64,000 nucleotides of DNA from Chlamydiales bacterium (GTDB lineage Bacteria > Chlamydiota > Chlamydiia > Chlamydiales > JAAKFR01): assembly GCA_022601445.1 (NCBI GenBank), contig JAJACP010000007.1:33029-97028 (forward strand), read 5' to 3'. Shown here piece after piece: positions 17,239 through 26,136 of the stretch (positions are counted from its first letter, which is position 1; each line of letters begins with the position of its first letter). The notes under the pieces were generated by a model. That model did not search any database and was not told where the DNA came from. It worked only from the letters and a program-made list of their open reading frames with translations. A program made the position numbers and the translations under genes.

Positions 17239-18020
17239 ATCCAGGTCCCCGTTACTCTTGGAAAAAAGTAGTGCTCCTGATTGCTCTTTCCACTTTTTGT
17301 CTAACAGGTGGCACTGTAGGAGCCTATCTTTTTTATCGCTATACGCAGCATTTGCATGCCACAAATGCTTCATCTGTTGTGCAAGCTGTTGTACAAGCGA
17401 CTGCAGATTACACCCCACTTCAAACAGCCTACCTCGCTGAGGTTTTAGAGCTCTCTCAAGACAAACCGGTTTATCTCAGTCAGTTTGAAATTGATGAGGC
17501 TCACGAACGTCTCAAGGCTACGCATCTGATTCGCCATGCCTTGATCAAGAAAATCAAGCCTAATATCCTTTATATTGAATATGATGTGCGTAAACCACTT
17601 GCTTTTCTGGGAGATTATTCCAACACAATTATGGATGAAGAGGGAGTCTTTGTTCCCTACCTTCCGTTTTACTCACCTCGCCTTCTGCCTGAGATCTATT
17701 TGGGTGCGCAAGCACCTCCCAATCCGTGGGGGGAGAGTATGGAGAGCAAATATGTGGAGTGGGCGCATGCAATTTTAGCCCGTTTTGAGTCAGGTGTTTT
17801 GAAGCGGATCGACTTTTCTCAATGTGAATCACCAAGTAGCGGCACTCGGCAGATCGTTTTGACCTTGGAGGAGGGGACCTTATTACGTCTTACACCAAAA
17901 AATTATGCCCAAGAACTTACCTATTACTTTATGATCCTTGACCGGATGGCCGAGCGTGTCCGTTCCAGTGTCATTGATTTGAGAAACCCTGAAGTAGCGT
18001 ATATCACCGATGCAACCTGA
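17223..18020 (+). CDS. ftsQ: FtsQ-like division protein (POTRA-type, single-pass membrane)
   Basis: 265 residues with one membrane helix near the N-terminus (about 17-37), then a periplasmic part whose first section (LSQFEIDEAHERLKATHLIRHALIKK ..., split across residues about 83-115) has the layout of a POTRA domain, followed by a beta domain like that of FtsQ/DivIB. Sequence identity to model FtsQ is low; position directly after murC/ddl and topology carry the call. In C. trachomatis a gene of this type follows murC/ddl (CT764, from memory). It probably links FtsW/PBP to other division proteins. It overlaps murC/ddl by 16 bases and cutA by 11. Confidence 0.7.
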   Translation: MFKFLNPGPRYSWKKVVLLIALSTFCLTGGTVGAYLFYRYTQHLHATNASSVVQAVVQATADYTPLQTAYLAEVLELSQDKPVYLSQFEIDEAHERLKATHLIRHALIKKIKPNILYIEYDVRKPLAFLGDYSNTIMDEEGVFVPYLPFYSPRLLPEIYLGAQAPPNPWGESMESKYVEWAHAILARFESGVLKRIDFSQCESPSSGTRQIVLTLEEGTLLRLTPKNYAQELTYYFMILDRMAERVRSSVIDLRNPEVAYITDAT

Positions 18021-18339
18021 ATTTATTCAAATTTATTGGACGTGTGGCAGCCTCGATGAGGCTAGACAGACATCCCGTTATCTCGTTGAAGAGAAACTTG
18101 TGGCGTGCGCCAATATTATCCCCTGGATTGAATCGATTTTTCTTTGGGATGAGCAAGTGGACACGAGTCAAGAGACTAAAGTAATTTTTAAAACCCAGTA
18201 CGCCCTTTTTGATGCAGTCAAAGAGGCGATTTTAAAGCGTTCTAAGTATGAGGTTCCAGAAATTTTGATGGTTCCTATCCTAGGGGGAAATCAGGAATAT
18301 CTCGACTGGCTTGCACAAAACACGCCTACTATGAGATAG
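18010..18339 (+). CDS. cutA: CutA1 divalent-ion tolerance family protein
   Basis: 109-residue small trimeric protein of the CutA1 family. The family pattern EEKLVACANIIPWIESIFLW (residues about 27-46), the KTQYALFDAVKEAI helix and KYEVPEIL are present. CutA1 has been tied to copper tolerance and binds divalent metals, but its physiological role is unsettled. The gene starts inside the 3' end of the ftsQ-like gene and so is likely the last cistron of the cell-wall cluster, in the place where ftsA and ftsZ stand in many other bacteria. Confidence 0.88.
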   Translation: MQPEFIQIYWTCGSLDEARQTSRYLVEEKLVACANIIPWIESIFLWDEQVDTSQETKVIFKTQYALFDAVKEAILKRSKYEVPEILMVPILGGNQEYLDWLAQNTPTMR

Positions 18340-18379
18340 TTTCTATTTTTCGGGACCATTCCAACCTAAAGGGATTCGT

Positions 18380-18739
18380 ATGGAAGAATTTGTTGCTTAT
18401 ATCATTAAAAATCTCGTTTCTAATCCAGAAGATGTCCTCGTTTCCTCTTCTGCAGACCAAGAAAAAGTGCGCATTGAAATCCGTGTAGCGCAAGAAGATG
18501 TCGGTAAAGTGATCGGCCGTCGTGGAAACACCATTAACGCCCTACGTACAATTGTGCGCACAGTGGCAACGCGCTTGGGTCAAAAAGCGCAAGTCGAGCT
18601 CATTCAGAACGACGTAGAGGGTGAAGAAGTTGTAGCTGTTGAGGAGTGCTCGGTTGAAGAGGCCTGCGCTGACGAAGCATCTACTACCGAAGAGGTCGAA
18701 AAAGAAGAGAGTTGCGCAGCAGAACCAGCCTTGACCTAA
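18380..18739 (+). CDS. khpA: KH-domain RNA-binding protein KhpA with acidic tail
   Basis: 119 residues. Residues 1-76 are a single type-II KH domain with the GxxG loop GRRG at 46-49 in VGKVIGRRGNTINALR. KhpA-type proteins bind RNA broadly and in Gram-positives influence cell length and division with KhpB. Residues about 79-119 are strongly acidic and Glu/Ala/Cys-rich (VEGEEVVAVEECSVEEACAD), an extension absent in most KhpA proteins. It lies 40 bases after cutA and may share its transcript. Confidence 0.88.
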   Translation: MEEFVAYIIKNLVSNPEDVLVSSSADQEKVRIEIRVAQEDVGKVIGRRGNTINALRTIVRTVATRLGQKAQVELIQNDVEGEEVVAVEECSVEEACADEASTTEEVEKEESCAAEPALT

Positions 18740-18770
18740 GATGAGACATAAGGATCGATAAGACCCTCTG

Positions 18771-18798
18771 TTGAATTAATTCTTTAAATCGCGATAAT
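18771..18798 (+). promoter_or_regulatory. Sigma-66/70-type promoter for the STAS gene
   Basis: TTGAAT (18771-18776), a 16-base spacer and GATAAT (18793-18798). The expected start is about 20 bases ahead of the STAS gene ATG at 18826. One mismatch to consensus in each box region makes this one of the better promoters in the window. Confidence 0.5.
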
Positions 18799-18825
18799 AG
18801 AACAAAAAAAGAGCAAAGGCAAAAT

Positions 18826-19158
18826 ATGGAAGCGCAGGTTGAAGAGAAAGGTGACGTTGTGATTGTACGTGTTGAAGGGCGCTTAGATGCCGCTTCCTCA
18901 CCTCAGCTTGAAAAGAAAATCAATTCAATCGTCGACTCTGGACACTTTAAGCTCGTTCTCAATTTTGCCGGCGTCGAGTACCTCAGTAGTGCGGGGATGC
19001 GTCTCATGTTATCCGTCTCAAAAAAACTCAAACATCTTGAGGGCAAGGTCGTTGCCTGTTCGCTGAATGATGAAGTGATGGACGTGATCAAGATGGCCGG
19101 TTTTCACCAGGTTTTGGAGTTGTATCCGACTGAAGAGGAATGTTTTAGTCATTTATAA
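18826..19158 (+). CDS. STAS-domain anti-sigma factor antagonist (RsbV-type)
   Basis: 110-residue single STAS domain. The phosphorylation loop is VEYLSSAGMRLML with Ser54/Ser55 at the position of the regulatory serine of SpoIIAA; the usual DSSG has become LSSAG. In chlamydiae RsbV proteins are phosphorylated by the RsbW kinase and relay RsbU phosphatase input; CT765 in C. trachomatis (rsbV paralog, from memory) is also just upstream of miaA. It acts in the cytoplasm in a partner-switching module whose other members are not in this window. Confidence 0.9.
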   Translation: MEAQVEEKGDVVIVRVEGRLDAASSPQLEKKINSIVDSGHFKLVLNFAGVEYLSSAGMRLMLSVSKKLKHLEGKVVACSLNDEVMDVIKMAGFHQVLELYPTEEECFSHL

Positions 19159-19170
19159 GAGAAGCGTATA

Positions 19171-20208
19171 GTGTGTGCTTTCACACCCGAATGCCATGAG
19201 GCGCAAACCCTCCCTCCCTTAGGCGCCGTTCTTCCTCTTGAGAAGAAGCTCAAGGGGATTCAACGTACCAAGCCCAAAAAGATCATTCTCATTGCCGGTC
19301 CTACTGCTTGTGGCAAGACCGATCTTTCTCTTATTTTAGCGGGGATGATGAAAGGCGAGGTGATTTCTGCCGATTCCATGCAGGTTTATCGAGGAATGGA
19401 CATTGGTACGGCCAAAGTTTCTCAGGAAGATCAGAGTCGAGTTCCGCATCATCTGATTGATATCCGCCATATTCAAGAGAGCTTTAATGTTGTCGACTTT
19501 TATTTTGAGACACGTCAATGCATTGATTCCATTTTAGCTCGTGATCGCGTTCCCATCATTGTGGGTGGTTCTGGCTTTTACTTTCGGGCGCTTCTCTATG
19601 GGCCTCCAAGCGGGCCTCCTTCGGTTCCGGATTTACGCGATGCGCTGGAAGAGGAACTCAACCGTGCGGGTAATCAGGCGATGTATGAGAAGCTAGTGGA
19701 GGCTGACCCTGTTTATGCAGCGACGATTACCCCCAACGACCGCCACAAGGTGATTCGCGCGCTGGAGATCATTACTTTGACTGGTGAGAAGGTGAGTAAA
19801 AACAGTTGGGAGCGGCGTGAGCTTCTTTCAGACTATGCTTATCACGCTTGGTTTATCCACCGTCCAAGAGAGGTCCTTTATCCGAGCATTGATGAGCGGT
19901 GTGAGAATATGCTGGAGGCGGGGCTTTTAGACGAAGTGCGGGATTTGGAAAAGCAGGGGTTACGTCAGAATCCGTCGGCTTCTCAAGCCATTGGGTACCG
20001 GCAGTGTCTCGATTATTTACAGACTTCTCAGAGTGAAGAGGAGTATCAACACTTTGTGCATCGGTTCAAGACCGCTTCGCGTCACTATGCTAAGCGTCAG
20101 TTCACCTGGTTCCGGAAGGAGCCTCTTTTCAAATGGCTCAACGTCGATGTGCATGACATTGAGATTGCGGCTGAAATGATTGCTCAAGAGTATAATTCGT
20201 CTGTTTAA
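19171..20208 (+). CDS. miaA: tRNA dimethylallyltransferase MiaA
   Basis: 345-residue enzyme that adds a dimethylallyl group to the N6 of A37 in tRNAs reading codons that begin with U. The P-loop GPTACGKT is at residues 43-50, followed by SADSMQVYRGMDIGTAK, VGGSGFYFRALLYG and ASQAIGYRQ. The open frame begins at a GTG (19171), giving about 36 residues before the conserved core; no internal ATG precedes the P-loop, so the GTG is accepted. It follows the STAS gene by 12 bases and is probably co-transcribed. Confidence 0.93.
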   Translation: MCAFTPECHEAQTLPPLGAVLPLEKKLKGIQRTKPKKIILIAGPTACGKTDLSLILAGMMKGEVISADSMQVYRGMDIGTAKVSQEDQSRVPHHLIDIRHIQESFNVVDFYFETRQCIDSILARDRVPIIVGGSGFYFRALLYGPPSGPPSVPDLRDALEEELNRAGNQAMYEKLVEADPVYAATITPNDRHKVIRALEIITLTGEKVSKNSWERRELLSDYAYHAWFIHRPREVLYPSIDERCENMLEAGLLDEVRDLEKQGLRQNPSASQAIGYRQCLDYLQTSQSEEEYQHFVHRFKTASRHYAKRQFTWFRKEPLFKWLNVDVHDIEIAAEMIAQEYNSSV

Positions 20209-20289
20209 TCGTATTTTTTAACAATTTACTTTTTCTATTTACTTTGTTTTAATGTTTCCACTACAGATACAACTAATACCTCATGGGAT

Positions 20290-21184
20290 ATGAGGCGTGC
20301 CGAAGGGGAGAGTTCTGCAGAAGCAAAATCTACTGAACAGAAAACACATGCTCTTGCTCTGGGGCGTCCTTTAAGCTTTGCAAGCAATGAAATTGTTGCG
20401 GTTGGGACGTATGAATTTATGAGGGGTGTTTTTGGATTGGTTCAAGACCTGGCTGTTTTGGGACTTGATGTATATGTGGGAAGTGCAGTTTTACTTAAAG
20501 AGTGCAGAGACAAAGATTTTGTGGCTCCCCAATTTATGCTAGATGCTAGGAACCGTCTTGTGGCCACCTGTCAAGGTGTCAAGGGTTTAGTGAGTGAAGC
20601 TGTGACCATAAAATGTGGAACCGGCAGAAGTGGCTCTTTTACAAGCAGAAGAGAAGTGTGTCAACCTCGAAAGAAAAGCGAAACAACAACGGCGCGTAGC
20701 AGCTGCCGCACGGATCACGCAAGCAGCAGGAGAGGCGGTGACACACTTTATCCAAAGCTCGCAAGCGCAGATGCAAGCAGAGGCGGATCAGGAGCAACGG
20801 AGGATAGAGCACGCTCCTCCGCTTCCTGAATTTGAAGCTTATCGACGTGCGCTCCGGGCAGTAGCGGCGATTCCTGCTTTGACTACTCAAGGCAGCAGTG
20901 AGGAGCATTTACTACAAGCGGGATTTGTAACTGGAGAGAGCTTGTTAGGTGCCGTTAGCCAAGTCGCTGCTTTGGAGACGCTGCCTGTTCTCAGAGAAGT
21001 GGTTGTCCAAGCTGGAGTGCGAGAAGCCTTAGCTCCTTTGCCATCTTCCGCTTTATATCAGTCTTTTGCACGCGAGATGTTTCAATTGGATCCTGACGGT
21101 GGGTTTCTCGAATCTGTGTTAGGTGGAGATGCCGTGCATGCACTTAGAGTGAGTTTGGGAGTGGCTGCAGGTTCAGCTCATTGA
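20290..21184 (+). pseudogene. Hypothetical protein gene with an apparent frameshift
   Basis: Two frames look like one gene. The first runs from the ATG at 20290 (MRRAEGESSAEAKSTEQ) and reads sensibly to about codon 108 (SEAVTIKCG); after that its translation becomes Arg/Ser-rich noise. The second frame starts at 20615 (EPAEVALLQAEEKCVN) and continues to 21184 as an Ala/Glu/Gln-rich helical protein. The shift is close to ATAAAATGTGG. Together they would give about 300 residues, partly coiled-coil-like in the middle. The frame is also open upstream of 20290 back to the miaA stop, so the 5' end is uncertain. Family and function are not recognised. Confidence 0.5.
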
Positions 21185-21215
21185 TTTCAACGCTCTTAAG
21201 TTTTTCTTAAACTAG

Positions 21216-21285
21216 ATTGCGACAATTATAAACCTTCTATAATTGTCGCAATTTTCAGGATTTTCAGATTATTGCGACAAATATA
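21216..21285. promoter_or_regulatory. Operator-like repeats, three copies of ATTGCGACAA
   Basis: A perfect 15-bp inverted repeat, ATTGCGACAATTATA / TATAATTGTCGCAAT, with a 7-base loop (21216-21252), followed by a third copy ATTGCGACAAATATA at 21271-21285. A further 9-bp inverted repeat GCCTATTTT/AAAATAGGC is at 21311-21334. These lie 130-200 bases ahead of the AlbA_2-type regulator gene and probably form its operator or that of a lost neighbour. Confidence 0.55.
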
Positions 21286-21413
21286 GAGAGTTTTTATGTG
21301 GCGCACTGCTGCCTATTTTGGCTTGAAAATAGGCAACATATTCAAAAAAGTGTACCCTATTCTCATAAAAACGGACGGACTGCTTTCAAATGACGATCAT
21401 GGTTTAGAGGATA

Positions 21414-23330
21414 TTGATAATGAATGCATTGGGATTTGACGAGCTGATGAGTATTCTACAGAACAATGGTGAAACGGAACGCATCGAGGCAAAAAGAACT
21501 AAGGATAGCCTTGGAAAGAGTATCCTTGAGACGATCTCAGCTTTCAGTAATGAACCCGATTTAGGTGGTGGTTACTTGGTTTTGGGATTAACCAAAAATA
21601 CGAGTAACTGCTCGCCACATTATGATGTGACCGGTGTTAGTGATGCGGATAAACTGCAAAGCGAGATAGCGACTCTGTGTCGGCAAAGCTTTAACAATCA
21701 GATTCGTCCAGATCTTCAAGTTTTATCACATGAAGGCAAGACGATCATCATTATCTATATCCCAGAAGCTGAATCGTACAATAAGCCTGTCTACATAAAA
21801 AGTAGGGGAATCGACAATGGTGCCTTTAGACGATTTGGTCCGACAGACCAACAGTGTACTCAAGAAGATCTCGATTATCTCTATCAACGACGGTCCAAGA
21901 AAAAGTACGATGAAACGGTCTTAAGTGAAACCTCTTTTGAAGACATTGATCTATCTGCTCTTAAAGTTTATCGCACAATGAGAGAGGAGGTGAACAAAAA
22001 TGCAAAAGAGCTCAAGTTAAATGATGAAGATTTACTCCAGGCGCTATCGGTATTGGTCCATTCTAGAGGGAGTCGCTGTTTAACAGTGGCAGGGTTTGTG
22101 CTTTTTGGGAGTGAAATGGCACTGCGTCGCGTTTTACCTATGGCGACCCGGGTCGACTATATCATGATTGACGGGAGAGAGTGGGTTCCAAATCCAGATA
22201 AACGGTATCATCATACGATTGAAATCGGAGAAGGCTTATTTACCGGAATCTATAGATTACTGCACCAAATTATGACAGATATTCCGCAGGCTTTTTCATT
22301 GGATGAAAACCAAATTCTTAGAAAAGACAGTCCGCTAGTTCCTAGAAATGTTATACGTGAAGCTTTGTGCAACGCGCTTATGCATAGAGATTAAACTGTT
22401 GATAGTCCTGTGCAAATTCGGAGATATTCCAATCGAATTGAATTTGAAAATGCAGGGTATTCACTCAAACCAGAAGATCAGTTAGGATTACCTGGTTCTA
22501 TTGCTCGGAATACCAAGATTGCCACAATTCTTCATGACGTTAACCTAGCTGAGACAAAGGGTACCGGTATTCGAGCGATGCGTGATTCAATGCGGGAGGC
22601 AAATTTAACTGTGCCTTTAATAGAGTCTAAGCGTGCTTCCAATCAGTTTATCTTAACTCTTTTAACTCACCATCTTATGGATCAAGAGGATGTTAAATGG
22701 CTTGCACGTTTTAAGGAGTGTAACCTAAGTGACGAAGAAGCACGAGCTCTTGTTGTGATCCGTGAAATGGGAGCCTTTTCGAACGCTGATTATAGAGCAA
22801 TTAATACTGTAGATACTCTTTCAGCCAGCAATAGCCTCAGAAGACTGCGTGATTTAGGCTTGATTGAACAGAAAGGAAGTGGTTCAAAAACGTATTACAC
22901 ACCGTCTAAAAGCATGCTTGGGATGCGGGACAGAACCCCTGACATAAGGGAAGGAACCCCTGACATAAGGGAAGGAACCCCTGACATAAGGGAAGGAACC
23001 CCTGACATAAGGGAAGGAACCCCTGACATAAGGGAAGGAACCCCTGACATAAGCAGGCTCTTAGAGGAGGGGATAGAAATACCTGAGGAACTTTTAGAGG
23101 AGTTAAGAACGTTTGGGAAAAGGGCTTCTAAAGAGAAAACACACGCAATTATCAAGCAAATCTGCGCACTTGCCTATATTAAACCTACAGACCTGGGAGC
23201 TCTTTTAAGCAGGAATCCTGAACATTTAAGAAACCGGTTTTTAACTCCGATGGTGGAGTCCGGAGAGCTAGAGTTGAAGTACCCAAACAATGTCGGACAT
23301 CCTCAGCAAGCCTATCGGTTGGTCATCTAG
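21414..23330 (+). pseudogene. AlbA_2/Schlafen-domain, RecG-like transcriptional regulator, interrupted by an in-frame stop
   Basis: The first part (21414-22394, 326 residues) has an N-terminal AlbA_2 (Schlafen-type) DNA-binding domain (ETERIEAKR near residue 21; IPEAESYNKPVYIK) and the start of a GHKL-type ATPase-like domain, ending VIREALCNALMHRD. The TAA at 22392-22394 stands where the family has a Tyr (HRDY). The same frame then continues TVDSPVQIRRYSNRIEFENAGYS through 23330 with two winged-helix segments and a tandem-repeat linker. Read as one gene it would be about 638 residues. Either the gene is dead, or a GTG at 22410 allows a second polypeptide. It overlaps the 3' end of mqnC by four bases. 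Confidence 0.75.
22935..23053 (+). repeat. 21-bp tandem repeat inside the AlbA_2-type gene
   Basis: Five exact copies of a 21-bp unit (begins ACCCCTGACATAAGG) from 22935 to 23039 plus a 14-base sixth copy. Each unit encodes TPDIREG in the gene's frame. Because 21 is a multiple of three, copy-number change keeps the frame. The repeat forms the linker between two winged-helix segments. Confidence 0.95.
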
Positions 23331-24442
23331 TTAAGGACAGGCAACCGGTCGGGCTCTTTGACTTTTCCAGCCTCCGGAACAGCAACGCTCTCCACTCCTT
23401 CATAAGTTTGAAGAATGTTGTAAAACGTGTCACGCTGAGCCGGTTCAAAACCGGCCTGCCGAATCATCCGCAACATGTCGTTATGATCGGCCTTATTGAT
23501 CCACTCTGTTGCCCGGTGTACGTTCTCTTCCATAATTGTCCCACCAAAGTCATCAGCACCATAACTCAGCGCCTCCATTCCCACCTCTTTACTCTCACCA
23601 AACCACGAAGCGCCAATATGGTCAAAATTATCGAGGTAGATGCGCGCAAACGCTAAAATTCGAAAATAGGCGTCTTTGCCCGCCCAATTCTTGACTGTGC
23701 GTCTAAGAGCTGTGCGGTTCCGTTTGTAACTCCAAGGAATAAAGCAGGTAAAGCCGGGAATTTTGTCCTGATGCACACGCAATGTTTCAAAGTGCTCAAG
23801 AATGTCCTCTGGTTCCTCGACATGTCCATACATCATAGTAGCCGTGGTCTCATACCCAATCTGATGCGCTAAGTGGTGGAATTCCATCCATCCGTCTGGA
23901 CCTATTTTTTTAGGTGAAACTTGAAGACGAACACGCTCAGAAAGAATTTCTGCGCCGCCACCGGGAATCGTGCGCAAACCCGCCTCCCAAAGACGCTCTA
24001 ACACCTCGCGAACTGAAATGTCTGAAACGCGGGCGCAATTCCATAGCTCAACTGCACTGAAAAAATGGGGGTGGATGTCAGGGAAGCGGGCGCGCGCCTC
24101 TCTCACGAGTGCGACATGGTAGTCAATTTTTAATTCGTCGTTGACGCCGCCCTGAAGCAACACAGTTGTTAAACCAGCAGCGCGCGCACGCTGCATATGC
24201 TCCATCACCTCATCGACCGATTTGGTGTAGGTGTCTTTGGCACCAGGATGGCGGTAAAAAGCGCAAAACCCACAGTCTATTTTACAAACGTTGGTGTAGT
24301 TGGGGTTGGAATCGAGAACAAAAGTCACCCGTTTGGGAGGATTTTTCTCTTCACGGATGGCCTGAGCGTGTTTCTGCAGCTCGGCAAGCGGGGCATTTCG
24401 AAATAGGTCCAGCCCCTCTTCTAATGTGATCCTGGTGTGCAT
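23327..24442 (-). CDS. mqnC: Cyclic dehypoxanthinyl futalosine synthase MqnC (radical SAM)
   Basis: 371-residue radical-SAM enzyme of the futalosine route to menaquinone. The cluster-binding motif CxxxCxxC is at Cys53, Cys57 and Cys60 (NVCKIDCGFCAFYR), followed by LLQGGVNDELKIDY, GLRTIPGGGAEIL and FIPWSYKRNRT, typical of MqnC rather than the related MqnE. C. trachomatis has an MqnC-type protein next to miaA (CT767, from memory). Other futalosine-pathway genes are not in the window. The gene is divergent from the coiled-coil gene and its 3' end overlaps the accessory regulator by four bases. Confidence 0.88.
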   Translation of the reverse strand: MHTRITLEEGLDLFRNAPLAELQKHAQAIREEKNPPKRVTFVLDSNPNYTNVCKIDCGFCAFYRHPGAKDTYTKSVDEVMEHMQRARAAGLTTVLLQGGVNDELKIDYHVALVREARARFPDIHPHFFSAVELWNCARVSDISVREVLERLWEAGLRTIPGGGAEILSERVRLQVSPKKIGPDGWMEFHHLAHQIGYETTATMMYGHVEEPEDILEHFETLRVHQDKIPGFTCFIPWSYKRNRTALRRTVKNWAGKDAYFRILAFARIYLDNFDHIGASWFGESKEVGMEALSYGADDFGGTIMEENVHRATEWINKADHNDMLRMIRQAGFEPAQRDTFYNILQTYEGVESVAVPEAGKVKEPDRLPVLN

Positions 24443-24528
24443 ATCCTACCCATTGACTAAAACTCATAGAATGATTACCATCTCCCCTTTAAACTTTTTT
24501 GTCAATTCACGTCAGTGACCCTCTACGT

Positions 24529-26136
24529 ATGAATCAACCGACCACTTTGGAAGAGCAAGAGCCCCCTAAGCAAGAGACCAATACATTTTTGAGTCGGCTT
24601 GAATCTCTCTCTGATGTCGAAGAGAAACTCCGCTCCAGTATCCACTTTATGCGTGAAGCTCTAGCTCAAAAGGGGACGCCCAATTTCAAGGGATTTTGGG
24701 AAATACGTAAGATCTGTCTTCCGCTTTTTAAAGAGCCTCTTGCTGGCATCATGCGCGCGCAGCTGTGGGCTGAGTATATCGAACTGACACGAGAGGGCAG
24801 ACGCCTGAAAAACATCCTGGACGAAGAGTCAGCTTTTGCTGTTGAACAGATTGAACTGGCTATTGTCTCTCTTGAAAAAGAGGCGACTGAATTCCACGAA
24901 AATCGTGAAAATGCCCTGGCTCAAGTACTCCCTGTTGACTTTCCTCTTGAATTAGCTACGCTGAAGGAGCGCTACGCGTTCTACCAAAATCTGCAGAAGC
25001 AGCTCAATGTCCTCAATGTTTACGCTTCGCGGATCAATAGTTTGCGTAAAGAGTTGATCCGAACGGAGATGCGTATTCGTCAAAAGAATCAATTTTTTCA
25101 GCGCCTCTCTCAGCTTGGAGATAAAGTCTTTCCTGTGCGTAAGGAATTGATCCGTGAGGTCAGCGAGGCCTTTATTCAAGATGTGGAAGACTTTGTTCAA
25201 GCTTACTTTTCCTCAGAGGCCTTCTCTCATGAGGAAGTGCGTCGTTCGGTCTTTTTCTTTCGCGATGAGATAAAGGGGCTCCAGGCTATGGCTAAGATGC
25301 TCACGCTCAATACCCACGCCTTTTCCGCTACTCGAGAGCAGCTCAGCCAGTGCTGGGACAAGCTAAAGGGGATGGAGAAGGAACTGAAAAAAGAGTATGC
25401 GCAGCAAAAGCAGCAATCGAGCGAAAATGTTGAGGCTGTGCAGACCCGGATTCAAGCTTTTGTGGCTGACTATGCTGAGGGGAAGTACACGGTTGAAACA
25501 GGCCTTAAAGAGCTGGAGTCGATTAGCCGTTGGATGCGGGATGTCGACTTAACCCGTCCGCACGTCCGCTTTTTGAAGGAGGAGTTAGAAAAGGCGCGTC
25601 AACCGATTGATGCCATTCAAAATGCTGAAGTGGAGTCCAGACGTCAGAAGCAGGTTGAGTTTGAGCAAGCGCGTCGAGAAAAGGTGGAGCAGCTGAAACA
25701 AGAAGTGGAGGCAATCGCGCAAACAATCGCCAGTGAGCATGTCGAGATACTCCTTGAGAGGCTTGAGGAGTGCCGCAAAGCGTTTGCAGGGGCCTCTATG
25801 ATGAAGGTAGAGCGTCAACAGCTCGATCGGAAGATCAAGGAAGTGCGTGACCTTATCGCTGAGAAGCAAGAACAGGCACTGATTGATCTCTCTGACGATG
25901 ATCGAGCTACCTTTGATGGTTTGAAGGGTGTTTTAGAACAGCGTAAAGAGCGGCGTAAAGCAGTAAAAGCGCAGATCGAGGAGTATCGCAAAACCAGTAG
26001 CGGCTCTGGACTCGATTTTGAAAAAGCAATGCGTGTGCAGGAGCTGATGCAGGAAGAAAAAGAGCGACTCGCAAAGCTGGATGAGGGTATTGACGAAATC
26101 GAAGCCAAGATCAGCGCCTTTAAGTCCAAGTCGTGA
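24529..26136 (+). CDS. Long coiled-coil protein of unknown function
   Basis: 535 residues, largely helical, with Glu/Lys/Gln-rich heptads from about residue 240 to the end (EKVEQLKQEVEAIAQTI; EQRKERRKAVKAQIEEYRK). No signal peptide, membrane helix or enzymatic motif is visible, so it is probably a cytoplasmic scaffold. The start is the ATG at 24529; the open frame extends back to a TTG at 24499 with no better signal. In C. trachomatis a hypothetical coiled-coil gene (CT768) lies between mqnC and rsfS. It overlaps the HAD gene by four bases (GTGA). Confidence 0.75.
   Translation: MNQPTTLEEQEPPKQETNTFLSRLESLSDVEEKLRSSIHFMREALAQKGTPNFKGFWEIRKICLPLFKEPLAGIMRAQLWAEYIELTREGRRLKNILDEESAFAVEQIELAIVSLEKEATEFHENRENALAQVLPVDFPLELATLKERYAFYQNLQKQLNVLNVYASRINSLRKELIRTEMRIRQKNQFFQRLSQLGDKVFPVRKELIREVSEAFIQDVEDFVQAYFSSEAFSHEEVRRSVFFFRDEIKGLQAMAKMLTLNTHAFSATREQLSQCWDKLKGMEKELKKEYAQQKQQSSENVEAVQTRIQAFVADYAEGKYTVETGLKELESISRWMRDVDLTRPHVRFLKEELEKARQPIDAIQNAEVESRRQKQVEFEQARREKVEQLKQEVEAIAQTIASEHVEILLERLEECRKAFAGASMMKVERQQLDRKIKEVRDLIAEKQEQALIDLSDDDRATFDGLKGVLEQRKERRKAVKAQIEEYRKTSSGSGLDFEKAMRVQELMQEEKERLAKLDEGIDEIEAKISAFKSKS

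Noticed and set aside
22935..23053. CRISPR array
   Set aside because: The 21-bp units follow one another directly with no spacers and encode an in-frame peptide repeat.
22895..23155. Minus-strand frame with repeated MSGVPSL units
   Set aside because: It is the complement of the 21-bp tandem array in the AlbA_2-type gene; it has no ribosome-binding site and no meaning of its own.
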